A stretch of 64,000 nt of DNA from Callaeas wilsoni (lineage: Eukaryota; Chordata; Aves; Passeriformes; Callaeidae): NCBI GenBank assembly GCA_013398955.1, contig VWPU01004107.1:1-64000 (forward strand), written 5' to 3'. Shown piece after piece: positions 23,783 to 38,200 of the stretch. The notes under the pieces were generated by a model, which saw nothing but the letters and a program-made list of their open reading frames with translations, was not told where the DNA came from and searched no databases. Position numbers and translations under genes: made by a program. How positions within the stretch are numbered: position 1 is the first letter of the stretch; each line of letters begins with the position of its first letter.

Positions 23783-25103
23783 ACCCTTGCTGTCCTCCAG
23801 CCACAGACAAAGCCCCAGCTGCGAAATGGCTCCTGCCCAGCCCTGCCTGCAGGTTGGGTGCTCCCAGGAGCTGGGGAGCACATGGCAGTGGGAGGACAGG
23901 CAAACCGCCAGTCTGGCCAGGTCCCTGCTGTTGGGTGACTCCATGCCCAGGGCAGGTCCCAGGGACTTGCGCTCAAGGAGGATGCCAAGGAAACACATGC
24001 ACTTGGAGTATATTCACCATGTAAGAGTGTTTGGGCCCCTAAAATCTCCCTGCTGACTCCCACAGGCACCATGCATGCACAATTTGGACCCTGTAACTGA
24101 TCCGCATGGACACTGGCACCCAGAATGTGCTGATATACTTCAACGGGTGGCAGAGAGCAGATGGGGTTCCCACTGCTCTTCAATAGAAGCTGCACCTCCA
24201 CCGGAGTCCTCCACTGGTCTGGTCATTACAAAGAGAAAATAAAAATCATTTGCAAAAGGTAAGCAATATTTTCATGCTTTTTCACCCTCCCCAGAGACAA
24301 CTCTCCCATTTTCAATGCAGTAGGCAGTCTCTCACATCCACAGGACTCCAGGAAGAGGGCACTGAGCAGAATCACAGTGGGTTCACAGCAGAACTCGAAG
24401 CATTGGATCTGCACTGCCACCAATTACTGTCATGGCCATAAGCTCTGATCCACCACAGGCCAGGAGGAGAAGATGGATGCAAGGATGAAGTGCCTCTGTG
24501 GAGAGGCCCTCCCCTCTAAGGATGTGGACACAAAGGGAGGAACATGCCAGGCTGGATCATGGTACAGAGTTATGCACAGCTCTGATTACAACAGAAGAGG
24601 ATTCAGTGCTCCAGGCAAATAAGGACTAAGCACTGGTATTTTTTTTCCCCCAGAGACAGCCATGTGCTGGCATTTATCCTGCCATAAATAAAAATATTTA
24701 CAAATTATTTCACTTGGGCAAGGAAAAGATCCAAGCAGCCAGGGAGGAAATGGGAAGCTGGGAGAGGGAAGCAGGGGAAGCAGCATCACTGCAGCCAGAG
24801 AAGCTCTCAAGAGCAGGAAAGGACTTTCCCCATGTCACTGCCTTCTGCACTGCAGGCAGATCAACTGCACAGCTCCAAGGCCAAGCAGTAGGCGAGGAGT
24901 AATCTCCCTTCCCAAGAATATTTGCCTGCTAATCGCAATGCATTAACAGCTAAAGCAGTTTCATAATGAAGCAATAAGACCCAATGAAGTTGATGTTATC
25001 ATAGGATAATTGGCCATGTCAGGCAGCCAGATGCCTCAAGGCAAAAGCAAAAGCTGTTTAACATTCCAGAAGGTCAATCAGCAGATAATGTCCGTTTCCT
25101 CTG

Positions 25104-25154
25104 AATTTACTGCCACCATATTGGCCATAAATTTACTGCCACCATATTGACCAT
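25104..25154. repeat. 26-base tandem duplication
   Basis: Two copies of a unit beginning AATTTACTGCCACCATATTG, offset by 26 bases and differing at one position (GGCCAT against GACCAT). The near identity suggests a recent duplication. CCACCATATTGGCCAT resembles a CCAT-type YY1 word but is not specific. Confidence 0.8.
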
Positions 25155-26379
25155 TTCATTGAAGGAGCTTTCAGCAATTTCATCCCTGATGGTATGTGTC
25201 TGTACTTGTACTCATGCTCCAGGGTTGTAACAGCACTTAAAAACTTCTCCAATTTTTCAAAATAAAAAAGTGAGACAGTCTGACGATGGGCTCAGAGAAG
25301 CCAAGCTCTGAGCAAGCAGTAGTTACTACAGGAGCTCCAGCAAATAAGCTTCTGAAAGACTCATCTTGATGAAAACTTCAGGTAACCCATGCATTACTGC
25401 TGTTCCAACCATCAAAACAAATGCAGGTTGTGCAGAGAAACCTGCTGCCAGATGGTCACAGCAAGAAAGAAGTCACTGCCCCTAATGCAGTGCCTGCGCC
25501 TGCCATGCACAGAGTTGCAGGAAGTGGGGAAAAGTGGTCCAGCATCATCCTCACCCCACCTCAACACGAGTTACCATGGAAGAGGTGACATACCTGGAGG
25601 CACATCCCAGCAAGATGAGCCCATCACTGCTGGCAGCAGGGACATAGGGGTACAGGGACACAGGACTCACTGGGCTGAGCTCTGGGCTGAGCCACCGACA
25701 GGATCCAGCTCTTGCTGAAAGTACGTTTCATTCACACACATTGCCCCATGGCACTTGCCTCCTTCAAGCTCTAAGCTGACAGTAACCACCACCTGACAAG
25801 CCCTGGGTAAATCGTTCCCATCTCAGGGTCTCTTCTAGCAGAGCCAGGGCTGCACTTTGCAAATACATGCTCCAGCACAGAGTGATTCACTTGAAAATAG
25901 GTATGCATGGAAAATGGATAGGGCACAGCCAAAAAATGGGCTTTGTGTAGTTGTACAAGACATCTGATCAGCTTAAACAGCTATAACCATCCATACAAAA
26001 GCTACGTTCCCTCCAACACAGGTAAAATGGAGGTTGCTTCACTGAGTGCCTGTCTGGCATTTTACAGCAAACAAAATAAGAGCAATGGAACTTTTCTGTG
26101 AGACTCACACAGCAGGGTAGTACATGTCCCCAGCCAGCTCTATGAGAGGAAGAAACTGAGGCAGGGAGAAATGACTTGCAATATCTGCAGGGAAAAAGAG
26201 AGCACATCCCAGCCTGCTTCAAGGTTGTTCCTCAATACTGATACCATTAAGCACAGCCACGTCCCTTCAGAGTACTTAATGGTTTATTGATAATGTGGTA
26301 ATGTCCCTTCTCATCTGCAAATGAAGTGGTATTTCTTGAAGAGGTTCATATACTGGAATAAAGAGAGAAGTTTTTTTAA

Positions 26380-26421
26380 GAAGACCCAGGTAATGCCAAA
26401 GAAGACCCAGGGAATGCCAAG
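26380..26421. repeat. 21-base tandem duplication
   Basis: Two copies of GAAGACCCAGGTAATGCCAA-like sequence in direct tandem, differing at one base (GTAATG against GGAATG). Confidence 0.75.
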
Positions 26422-28690
26422 ATAAACCTGCTTAGGCCAAAACAAGAAAAGAGGTGATAAGTCTAAGGACAGATCTATATTCAGAGCATCTGTTCATCCT
26501 AGCATGTGGAACCTTCTCTGGACATGCTGCCCTTCCACTGGCTGCATCACACATGTCTGTCTTCAGCCAGACACTCCCAAACCTGCCCAGCCCTCCCCCA
26601 GTACTTCTTTTCAATGCCCATCACCACTGGCAACCTGTGCTCTGGGCCTGAGCACCTTTGGAGCTGGCATGCTCAGAGCCTTCCCCATACACCAAGGGCA
26701 TCCCTTTTCCTCCTGGACTCACACGTCTGATCCAGACAAAATCCAACAGGTGGGAGAAGGCTGAGAGTACAAGGCTTTCTTTCTCCTGACCCTACTCTGT
26801 TAGCAATAGCTCATGATGGCTTCCTTTGGAAATCCTGACCTTACTCAGGAATGCTGCACAAACTCTCCCTGATAAAACAGACATCTGCCACCATGAGGTT
26901 GGGCAGCCAGCTCCCAAGAGCCAGCTCCAGGCAGCTCCTGAGGGTCTGTGCAAGCCAGAAGGAGGATTTCTTACAGCAGAGGACAGCAAAAAGGCTGCTG
27001 CACCCAGGAAGCTGACAGACCCCTTCCCTTGTCCATTCATATATGTTTTATTCCATCCTGATATCAACAATCTTGAGCGATCCAGAAATTCCTCCAGATA
27101 AAGCAACATAGAGGCTCTAATTCAGCATGGAAGTTGGATCTTTTAATTGTACTAGGGATTTATACATTGAGTTAGTAAAATACCATATGGCTCTTGTAAT
27201 GCAGGCTGGTTTTTCCTTGGCAGGCTGTGTAAGCTGCTAACAGCAGACAAGGTCATAACACATCTCCTTATCACTGCTTTATGTTCTGGATCCCAGTCCA
27301 GCTTTTACTGCATGTCATCCAGCAGAGAGATTGGATGTACTTGCTAACCTCTTGCCTTCCCAAAAGGATTTTCATTCCCAAATCTCATGGCTGAAGCACC
27401 GCCTCTGGGTCTTTTCAAAGCTATTACTGCACATCTGGGTTTAAACCTTCCAGTCAGGCATTATCCTGGCAGGAAGCCATGTTCTAAATATCATTTCCAG
27501 TTTCTGTCCTGGCTTACAGGGACTCAGGCTCTCTGTCCACCCCGCTACACCCTGCACATCCTTGTTGGAGCTCCAGCCCAGCAAGCATGAAGATCCTTTT
27601 TGTAAGAGGTGCCCAACCTCTGTGGATCCCAGGGGTAGGACTTGTACTGAACTGGCCCAATAAAAACAACAAATCCAACTCATCCACTCATATATATCCC
27701 TTCTTCTGAGGTCCATGGTGGCTGGTTGGCCACCCCTGCTCAAGGTCATCTGCTCCATCACCTTTCCAGTGGTGGCACAAGCCTGTGAACATGTGGCATT
27801 TCAAACTGGACACAGTTCCTGTGCCATTTCCAAGTGCTGCCAGTCAAACGAGATGGAAATCAGTAAGATTCTCTTGTTCTCTTCTCCCCATTAGTCATTT
27901 CTAAGCTGGCATGACACACATCAGCCCAGCGAACTACTTAATACAAGCAACCAGAAATGCCAACACTGCAGGATCTCGCTCAGCCTAAGCAAATCTATTA
28001 AATAGTTCAAATAAATCTGTGAAATTAATGGGCTGGCCCCAGAAAAGGGAAAGGGTGGGGAAAGGAGGACACCTGCTCTCTACTATACCTCCAGATCTCT
28101 CCACCAACTCCCCTCCAAGCCTACCTATTCCCACCAAAGGCCACACAATGTGCCCAAAGGTGGGGACAACACAAGGGCTGTGAGTGCAGCTGCCTACATC
28201 AGAAGGCAGGCTTCCTGTGTAAATTCATGCTGGCAGCTGGATGTTGTTTTTCAGCTTGGCTTCAGGAGTTACCATCATCTCACAGGAGCAGAGCCCTGCA
28301 CTCCTTTTAAACTAACCTCAGGGTCTCCCTGCTCGGTTGCACCCCGTCTGTCTGAAGGACAGAAATCACGTGTGGGAAATTCTCCAGATTTCCAGGAAAG
28401 GGAAGGCGATTCCTTTTTTTTCCTCAGGAAAGCAATCAAGTTTAAAGTCTGAATATTTGGTCCAGAAACAGTTTCTCACCAACACACTCCAAGTACAGAA
28501 AATAATGACAAAGGCAGGGAGCAACCATTCTGTCACAGCTGCATGACTGGCTCCCAGTCAGCCCCCTGCATTAACCACATACATTCACTTCATGAAATCA
28601 CCACAGCAAGCTATAAATGATGCATGAAAATTAAATGAGAGAACTCCAACCAGGGCATGAATCCCAAGCCACATGGCAGGGTTGGGCAGA

Positions 28691-28733
28691 GGGGCAGACA
28701 AAGCAGGGGCAGACAAAACAGAGGCAGACAGAG
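28691..28733. repeat. Short GGGGCAGACAAA tandem repeat
   Basis: About three imperfect copies of a 14 to 16 base unit built on GGGGCAGACAAA. A minor local repeat. Confidence 0.65.
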
Positions 28734-28999
28734 AACTGTGTGCTGGGAAACCAAAACAACCTCCACAGCAGTCAGCTTTTGAAAACCAAAGCTGCATTTC
28801 AGGAGGTGGTTGAAACAGCATCAGTTTGAAAGGTATAAATATTCCAGAACAGGTGGAAAACCAGGCTTCATCCAAACCACACAGCATGTTCAGGGAGACC
28901 ACCCCTAAGCTGAGATTAATTTTAAGGAGAGATGTTTTCCATGGCTGTGCGTTCACTTGCACATACCAAAAGCCCTGGTGCAATCATGCAGCTGCAAGC

Positions 29000-29060
29000 A
29001 AGGATGGCACACAGGACACAAGGGGTGGCACACAGGACCCAAGGATGGCACACAGGACCA
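29000..29060. repeat. 20-base tandem repeat, three copies
   Basis: Three copies of a unit near AAGGATGGCACACAGGACAC (20 to 21 bases), with one or two changes between copies. Confidence 0.8.
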
Positions 29061-31621
29061 AGCCTAGGCTGTGCTTTGCCACAGATGCTGCTTCATTAAG
29101 ACTGCACATGGGCTTAGTCTGTGCCTTATCACTCCTCCTGCTCCTTCTTCGCCACAGCCACAGGCATTTCTACAACAGCACTGCACATAAAGGCATGAAT
29201 GTGGGACATTTCTAGAGAGATACTGTCATCCTACCTGGTCCACAGCTGCCAATTATTAGAAATAACCTGGACTTCCAGGATAACCCTTCCAAAACTAGGG
29301 ACTTCATGTTGAATCCACCCCTCTTAGAAGGGCTGCCAGCCCAACAGAAAACCACCTGCTTACACTGGGATTTAGGTCCATTTGCTCATCAGAGCAGAAC
29401 TTGCAACTGAAAGGGAAGGTGGAAGAAGAAAAGCCAGGAGATAGTCTTCCAGGTTTGTATTCTTTAGCATTAATGTGCAACTGGCTGGTGGACAACCTGT
29501 CGTCTCTAGAGACTGGACAGGAGAGTGTAACTCCAATCCAAGACTCTCATGTTTGCTTCCAAACCTTGGAAACTCTACAGCCAGCACTAGTTCTGGACAG
29601 AGGACATCTGCAAGAGACTGGAGCTCTGAACATGTTGCAGACACAGGATTCAAAGAGATGTGTAAGTAGGGGGCAGAGAAGCAATAAGCAAATCTTACCC
29701 ACAAGAGCCTGGGATTCCTTCCACAGGCACAGCTCCCAATGAAGCCAACAAGCCGTTCTCCTGTAACATCTGCAGAAGGAAATTGCTTTAATTGCTCTAG
29801 ATACAATAGCCAAACATTAGACCCTAATCTGGCTGCCTAATACCCTTGCTTGGTTGAAAATAACTCTTGTGAAAGCAACCAGCTGGGATGGAGCTTATCA
29901 GGCAACAGCATGGAGCAGGACCCGTCTCACCCCACAGCCCACGCCTGAAGAACCCTGCAGGGATCTCTGCCCAGGAAGGGGAGCTGTTGTAACCCCTGAC
30001 GACTTCCAGAACTCCTCTCCCTGTGTCCATAATAACCTACTCAAACTCCCTGCCTGGGCACCACCTTTTTAAGAGTAATTTTTAACTAATTCCCTAAGAT
30101 CTGTGCAGGATGGCCAGGGCAGGGTTGGTCCAGATGACTCCCCCTTCCCTCCTGCCCCTTGTCTGGCTAAAGAATGCAGAGGGCAAACTCCATTTCTTCC
30201 CACATGTGCAAGCCATGCCTAGAAGGAGCAACATAGCACTCAGCTGGTTTCCTAAAAGATGTCATAACACAAGCAATAAATATTCATCATCATAATTTTG
30301 GATTCCTGCTGACTGCATAACATGGGTGACAGCCAAACATTCATGGCCAAAGCTGCAGTGCCTGGAGTTACACATCCAAATAAAGAGCCAGACTGTCAGA
30401 GTGCTGCCCATGTTGCCTCCCACCAGTAACAGGAGCTGACTATTAACAGAAGACAAAACATGATGAGAGAATGTGGAAAATGTGTGCACATCCAAACAGC
30501 AAGGCCACTTGCTTCAAAGCCAAAATATTGATGTGGGTACCAGTTTTAAAAATTCCTTAACCTTTCTGTTTCCTATGTTAAATAAATCAATAGTGACCAA
30601 AATGATCATGTATATCTGACATGCAAGAAGACAGCTCCACATATATAAGAAGAGGGAATCATTAAAAAAAAATCCATGTGGATTTTACGGTTTTCCTTTT
30701 GTCAATAATATTTTCTAGAGAAAATATGTTCTTATAAGAGAAGTATTTATGAACCACCAAGTATCTTATTTTTTAACCCTCAAGATACATAGTTTTCTTT
30801 AACCAGTCTGGGTAATGAACAGGTGAATTGTCTGGAAAATAATCAGTTGCCAAAATAACCAACAGAGTTTAATTTTGGAACTTTTTTTCCCCACGAAAAG
30901 AAGAGTATAAACTCTCAGCAAACTCTAACTCACAAAGAAAAGGAATAACTATTGTGAAACAATTCACTTTCTGACCACTTTTTTTATCCCCCAGAAAATG
31001 TGCTAAGCAGAAAAAAAACCAACCCAAAATCACAAACCAGAGTTTCATCTTGGGAAGTAGATTAAAACCAGACATGCCAGCTTTATTTTTGTGTCCCTTC
31101 AAAACTGATTTTTGAGTTCCTTTAGCATTCAGAGTGTGCTTTAGCCGCTGTTCCAGTCCGCACATGTGGTTACATCGGTTCCACCAGCCACATCACAAGC
31201 CCTAAGCCAGCGCATTTGTTCTCAGCTGACGCAACACATCCCAGCATACAAATGGCTTCAGAAAACACAGCTTCCCTTTGAAACAAAGCTCTTCCTTGCT
31301 AAACACAATGCAGCTTGGAAAAGAGAAGATAAGCTGTATTTTACTAGCTCATTGTGAAGGAAATGCTCAGATACCCAAGCGCTGCAGGCACTTTGCCTGT
31401 TTCCTAAGTCTGTGACTGCTCAGGTTTGCTGTCCCAAATGTCACTTGCCCAGCTGTCCCCAGCCTGGCTGCCTGGGATGCTGGCACTGCAGTCAAGGGTT
31501 TTGGGGAGCTGACTTGGAATTCACTGTGTTATTATTTCTGAATATGACTTTGAGACAAGAAATGCAATCTATTATTTATTATTTTAATTACTATTATGTA
31601 TGTCATTCTTATTCTTTGACC

Positions 31622-31658
31622 TATTATTATCATCATCATCATCATCATCATTATCATT
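31622..31658. repeat. (ATT/ATC)n microsatellite
   Basis: TATTATTATC followed by about seven ATC units and a degraded end. The triplet period gives a polyserine or polyhistidine stretch in the overlapping frames, which are not genes. Confidence 0.85.
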
Positions 31659-32080
31659 AAACAGAGGCACTTCTGCTAACCACTGTCCCTTTGGTCACCG
31701 CAAAATCCTAGACAAGAGGTTAAAGGTTTTACAGCCATCCACACAACACTACCAAAATCTAAGCTGTCCCAGGACTCATCCTCCATTCCCTGTACCACTG
31801 GAGAGAGATGGGCCAGCCCAGCTGCATTTCTGAAATAAACATCTGAAGACATTAAGGAAAGGGATGTTGTACACTGACTCAGAACTGCACAGATTTTTAG
31901 ACAACTACTGGAATGTCCATCCTGGCTCTGACAGGAGCACTTCACTTGGGTGCTGGGCTTTCTGTACAGGTGGCCAATGCATCAGTGATTTGGGCAGCAC
32001 TTATGTTGCTAAATTAGATCTAAGTGGCCCAAGCAAGGCATCTTTCATACACGTCTCCCTCTCTCCTTTGACTACAGAAT

Positions 32081-32256
32081 GAGACAGTTGAGGTTGCTCA
32101 GCCTGGAGAAGGGAAGGCTCCAGGGAGACCTTTTTACAGCCTTTCAATACTTGAAGGGGGGCTGTAAGAAAAACGGGGACAAACACTTCAGCACGGCCTG
32201 CTGTGACAGGGCATGGCATAATGGTTTTGGACTAGAACAGAGTTGATTTAGATCAG
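32081..32256 (+). mobile_element. CR1-type LINE fragment without its 3' tail
   Basis: The sequence follows the avian CR1 region just upstream of the 3' end: GGTTGCTCAGCCTGGAGAAG, GGCTCCAGGGAGACC, TACTTGAAGGGGGGCTGTAAG, AATGGTTTTGGACTAGAACAG and TTGATTTAGATCAG. It then stops before the last 200 or so bases of the element. CR1 copies normally keep the 3' end and lose the 5' end, so a later deletion or interruption probably removed the tail. No coding frame remains. Confidence 0.8.
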
Positions 32257-35200
32257 TCTGCGCAGATCCATGCAGGGCTGTGTAGGGTCATGCACTGCAG
32301 GGCTGCGCCCTGCCATGCCAGGAGGCTGGGAGCGCTGTGTTGGACCCACTCACCCCTGAGAACCCTGTCCATGCCTGCTCATGCATGGAAAACCGCCTCC
32401 CTAGCTCCCAGTTATAGGATTAACTGCCACTGGAGTGGAGTGGAGGGCTCCTGGGGCACCAGGTCCCCATGTGCAGCAGCAGAGGGACAACAAAAGTGAC
32501 ATAGCCCTGCGAGGAGCTTCATCCCTGCATGGATAGCAAGAGAGGGGGTATCAGTTACCCACAGCTGTACACAACACAGTGCCACAACTGGAGGATGAGC
32601 AAGGTTGGGTTTAGAGGCTGGCTGCTGCTCAGAGATCCCAGTCTCTTTTGATCCAGCAGACCCAGGCTTTTTTTCCTTTCACAGGCACAGCCAGAGCCCG
32701 TCTGTCCATGGAGGCTTTAATCTCATGCTAGGACAGAGACAGGGCTCTTGGGACAGCTCTGGCTGAAGATGTTGACTTCCAGGTGATCCTTTTTATTGTG
32801 GCAGCCATCTATTTCGGTGCTTTTTGGGGGATGGATTTTTTTCCTTAGCTTTTTCCAAGAAAATATTAGCAAGCAGAATTTGTGTAGTTAATGTACCTAC
32901 AGGCTTAAAGTGAAGGCAGTTAAAATAGAAATAAATCAAAGTGTAAATATGTTATCATGCACACCTCGGGCCTGATCCTGTGGAGACTTACTCCTGAGAA
33001 TAATCCCTATCCAGGCAACTGCAGCAGTGTCTTTGAACTCAGCCAGACTACCTGGGAGAGCAGGAGGTATCTCATAAATACCCAGCAAGGGGAGGCTCAG
33101 ATGCTAGGCTGCCTTAGCTGAGATGTAAAGAAATTTGGAGAGAAAGTTTGGAGTTCTCATGACTTTTGGAAGTGTTTGGTAACTTCTGGTGATATCACAG
33201 GCTGCTCCCACAGACCACTGGTCCTCAGTCATGGACCTACCTACACAGACACATCCTATCCCAGAAGCTCAGGGGCTGCCTGATTTCCAATCTGTTTTCA
33301 TGGCCTTGAGGTCTTGCTGCTCCTTTCACTCCACATCTCCTCTGTTCATAAAGAAAGCAGCTTGGTAGTGGAAAAAATCTACCTGACAGTTTTCCAGTGA
33401 GAATGGAAGGATGTCTGTCCCTCACAGCTCCCTGGAGAGTCCCTTCCTAGCTGAGATCCTCAATTAGAAAGGTGACTTTCAGGCAGGACCAGGTATATTG
33501 AGCATCCCCACAACATACCATTGCTTCTGCTATTGCATACAAATACAAAAGTAGAGTCAAGGCTCTCTGACAAGATTCTCACAGACCACATTTAGATCTA
33601 GCAGAGAAGGAGAAAAAGACCATGCAGTCCAAAAGACTAAAAACAGTGAATGGTACAAGGTTATGAAAAAAAAATTAACCACTCCAGGAGAAAAATATTG
33701 GTATATTTCTGCTTCCCACAACCAGTTTGCATCCTGGAACTCATCAATGCAAAGTTGTTGTGAAACCACAAAAAGAAAAAAGTCTTTGTTTTAAATTTTG
33801 CTGTTTTCCATTATATTTGGGGTGAAACATCCCCCTCTGCCTGTGCTGCAGCTCTGTGCTGGATATCCCACACTTGCTGCCCAGCAGGAACAGGGCTTGC
33901 TCTGCAGAGAAGCCAACACAGGGCAGCATAGGATAGAGGGGAGGAGAGAAACTATGCCCTGCGCCAAAGAACAAATATTCTGACCTAGAACAGGACCCCT
34001 GGGCATAACCTTTATGTTTCTATAATATTCATTTTTCTTGATCTTGGCAATTCCTTTTTCTGCAGCTCTGGGTTTGGTGATGCACATGCACTAACTTCTG
34101 CTTTGACTTCCAGGTAGAATTATGAATGTATCTCCTTGAAAAATTATCAAGTCTGGAAACAATTTTTAGTTTTTCAGGGAAAGATTTCTACTTACTTTTC
34201 TTCTCCCTGGTCTCAGTGATGATAGCTCTGAATTTTTTCCACACCAAGTTACATTCAGTCAGGAGCGCTGTCCTTTGGTTCAGATTTGCTCTCCACAACA
34301 AACACTTCCATGCTGCTCAACGTGTGGGTTTGTCACCTTTGCTACAAGCAGTGCAGGCAGCAGAGAGCCCTGCTGAGCAAGCTGGTGTGTGAAAAGCAAG
34401 GAATGAAATAAAAAAGTGCCACTATTCCGAATTAATTCTGAAAACTTCATTATTAACTGATAATTAGCAGCCACAGGGTTAGAAACATCAGTGGAAGAAA
34501 TACATACACCACAGCCTGGATGATTTAAAGCATAAATTCTGTTTTCAGTCTACCTGCTGATGCAAGGCAGAGAGACAGACCAAGCAAAGGATGGTGGACA
34601 GCCCATTCCATGCCAAAGGTGTCATCACCTCCAGCAGCTACAGCTCCATACCTTCATAAAACCACACCAAACACTTGTCCTGGTGCTCCTTGTGTCCCTG
34701 CTTTGGCATGGCACAGTCCCCAGTGGGGAGGTGCCCCTGCTGTGATGAACTCCATCTGGGAACAGGGCACCTTGGGGCGGGAGCTGCTGCCTCGATGAGG
34801 GTGGCAGGAGAGTTCAGGGAACTCCGACTCCACCATCAGCAGCAAAGCCCAGCCTCAACCCCAGCGCTTCCCGCACCCAGAAATAAATCAGCCAGGCATT
34901 TTGCACACTCTTTGGTGACCTTTTCTGGCTCTCAAATCAGCAGAGCGCAGAGCCTGAGGTTTGTGGTGGCCTGGCACATGCCAAGGTCTCCAGTCAGGTT
35001 TTTCCAGAAGGTTTGTTTTGGAGTCTCTGACAGGCTCAGAAGAACACTGAGTCCTTCTGTATCAAGTCTTGCTTAAACCTCAGGATAGTTGTAATTTATT
35101 TACTGCTTGGATTGCCTTCTCTCTGTCCTAAAACTACTAGAAAGCAATAATTTCTGTTTACAAGACACATGACCTGGCAAGATCAAAATATTCTACTTTG

Positions 35201-38200
35201 TTTTTGAATAGTCCAGTGATTTCATGTCAAACCTGTTCAATTTTTTTCTCTGACAACGTGCAGAAGAAAGCCATATATTTTTCCTTGCTTCTTCTGAGCC
35301 CAGAAAGTGAATGAGGACTCCAAAACAAAGCCTAACAGTGTGTCAGGGAGATGTTCAGGACAGCGAGTTCATGGCCATCACTGCACAGTGCAGGCAGAAA
35401 CCGCACCATTTCTGGACTGAGAAGAGGTGAAATATGATACTGGTTCGCCCTTTCACACCATGTGTCCTTATACTTAACATCTCAAGAGCCAGCATGAAAA
35501 GTTACTGCACCTCTGGGCAGAGTGAGGACACGGTGCATCCGAGTTTGCCAACATGACATATTCATATACTTCAAATTTTTGTCAAGACATAACAAGAGGA
35601 CAGTAGACATTTGGAAGTTCCAGAGATGGTTCTTGCAGATATAGCACATCAGAGTGAACCCAGCAAAGCTCTTGGATCTGACACTCAGGAATATCCATTT
35701 GCTGAACATACTGCACAAAAATCAAGATGCAGCAAAGCACAAAACTGCCTTGACTCCTTGCACCTCTGGTCCACCCTGCACACCCACCCCTCTCTGCCTG
35801 GGCAGTCCTGCACAGACAGCTCAGCCCCAAAGGTCACAGCACTTGTAAACTGGAAAAAAGCTGCTCATCTGCAAGGGAGGGCAACTGAGCAGTGAATCAG
35901 CTTCTGGAGGGACTGTGCAAGATTATTTGTAACGTTGGCTCTTTTCCTAAGGAGCACTTCCCTTTTCTGACAGTGGAGCTGCAGGTGATGAAGTCTCCTG
36001 GGTGAAGCCTTTGTCTCTGCTGTGCCTCATACCAGACTGGGAAGTCAGAAGGTCTAGTCCCAGCCTTAAAAAAAGCCTCCTAAAGAAACCAAACAGACAT
36101 ACAATGATACTTTTTATCACCCAAGGCACTTACAAGTGCCCAATTACTGCATGTATTTGTAAGGAGAGAAAATTAACTCCAGATCCCAACTTCAGATTAG
36201 GAACTCTCCAACTGCCAGTCCTTTCTGGCCTCTAGGATGCCTCTAGGAATCCTGCACTGCCCCAACAAGGGGGAAAATACCAATGGTTGTGAAAGACCCT
36301 GTTCTTGGTATCACATCTCCTTGGGAGGCTGAACTTCCCTGTGGGTTCTTCTTGCCCTTTTCCAGTTAAAAGAAACAACCCATGGCCATTCAAGTAACAG
36401 AAACAACACCACTGTGTTATTGGCATAACCAAATGCAATCAAGTGAAGGTGAATTTCGAATATTAAGTGTAATTTTGATTCAGAGGACATCAGTCATCTT
36501 AGAGAAATTAATAAGAAAAAAAGAAGAAGAAATAGCAGCCTGCTTTTAGATACCCCAAGAGGAGGAGTAGAACAAAATTCATCAAGTAAATAATATGCTC
36601 AGCCTCAGTTTTAATTTAAACCATATTTTAGTGTCTCAGCATAGCAGGAATTCCATAACTTCATTTCAGCTCACGTCATTGCTACAAATATTTCTGTCCA
36701 CATTTTACATGCAGCTATGCAGTGGCTGTGTTAACAACTCCTGTGCTGCAAATGGCTGGAAAAGAACCTGATCTTTACAAAGTCGTTTCTTTTGACTATT
36801 GCTTCTAATTCAGTTCAAATTCAAGGTCTAATGTGGAAAAGGCTATTAGTCATCAAAATTGCAGTTTTATCAGCAAACCAATAACCATAACACAACTATT
36901 CATGGAGCATGAGTGGCAAGAAATGACTCCGCAAGTGAATGGGCCCAACACAGCAGAAAAAGTTGTAGAGACCAGCAACACAGGTGTACAAAGAAAAATA
37001 AGATCACTAAAATTCCTAAAATAGAGAATTTTTTTTTTTTGCAATATTCACAAGTATTTCAGTCATAAAGCTTGGCTTTATCCTAATTTGGTCAAATAAG
37101 CAAGGAGATACATACCAGCCTGCAGTGTCTCCAGGCACAAATGTCTAGGAGGAATATCAGCATTTTTGGTCAAAACTCACATGTTGGAAAGTGGAGCTCC
37201 AGAACTGCCCTCCACAGTGCCCTGCTGGGTATGCAGGAGCATGGATCAGAGAATTGCTGTACACAATGTGACTTCATTAATGGGGACAGTCCTGTCACAG
37301 GCAATGGCAGGCAAAGATGCTCCCCACAGCAGCTAATAAGCTATGTTAAAGCAATTTAAATATCATCAGAATGCACAGACATGCAACAGGGCTTTGGTGA
37401 CAGAGGAGCAGAAAGTACAACATGCCAAAAAAATGGCTGGTAGTAAGCACGTGTCACTTCAACTTGATGACATTTCTCCAAAATTTCTCTCTAGCAGGGT
37501 TGGAGACAAGTTTCAAGTCACCAGAAAAAATTAAGTGCCTCAGAAAAGAAACATCTTCTCAAATACCTGTGTTGTTTCAGAATCAGAGAATCATATCAAT
37601 GTCCAACCTTGCCTAGCTCTGAGTATAGAAAGGCACTTTGGGAGTGATGCCCAGTGAAAAATCATTGCGTATTATGGGCAGAGGATAAAGGAGAAAGAGA
37701 AACCATGTAATAATCAACTGTCAGATTGTTAAAGAACAATACAGGCAGAGATAAAAGAGAAAGGTTTGAAAGCTTTCAAAGTGAAGAGGCAGAAAGCATT
37801 ATTTGTGTTTAGCTAACTAGATAAAAAGCACACTGGACATACATGTTTGATTTTCAGCTGGGGTGAACTGACAAACCGATAAGCCTCAGAAAAAAAAGAA
37901 AAGCAGACAAGTCACCCTCAGCAGCAGCACCAGCCACCACAGGGTGCAGTGTTGGGGTGAGCCTGGGCGAAAAAGGGGTGCGTGGGCTGATCACAGCTCT
38001 GAGGATGGTTGGATCAAAATGCTTAAGACACTTGTCTCAGAATTACTGCATTTGAGGCTGTTAAATGCTTCTCAATCTGTTTTACCCGCGGGCTTTTGGC
38101 TGGCAGAAGGCAGGAGCAGGACAGGCAGAAGTCATTGCATTTATCCTCCTGAGGGTCCTCCCACATGTCTGAAGTGCTGCTGCCCAGCAGTGAGCTCTGC

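Larger units (their letters stand above)
23783..32080. other. Gene-empty unique sequence with scattered short tandem duplications
   Basis: No gene was recognised. Small local duplications at 25104-25154, 26380-26421, 28691-28733 and 29000-29060 are listed separately, as is an ATC microsatellite at 31622. AT-rich patches occur at 30500-30900. Confidence 0.5.

Noticed and set aside
37575..37640. Possible CR1 tail remnant (AGAATCAGAGAATCAT)
   Set aside because: The similarity stops after about 16 bases; the following sequence does not match CR1.
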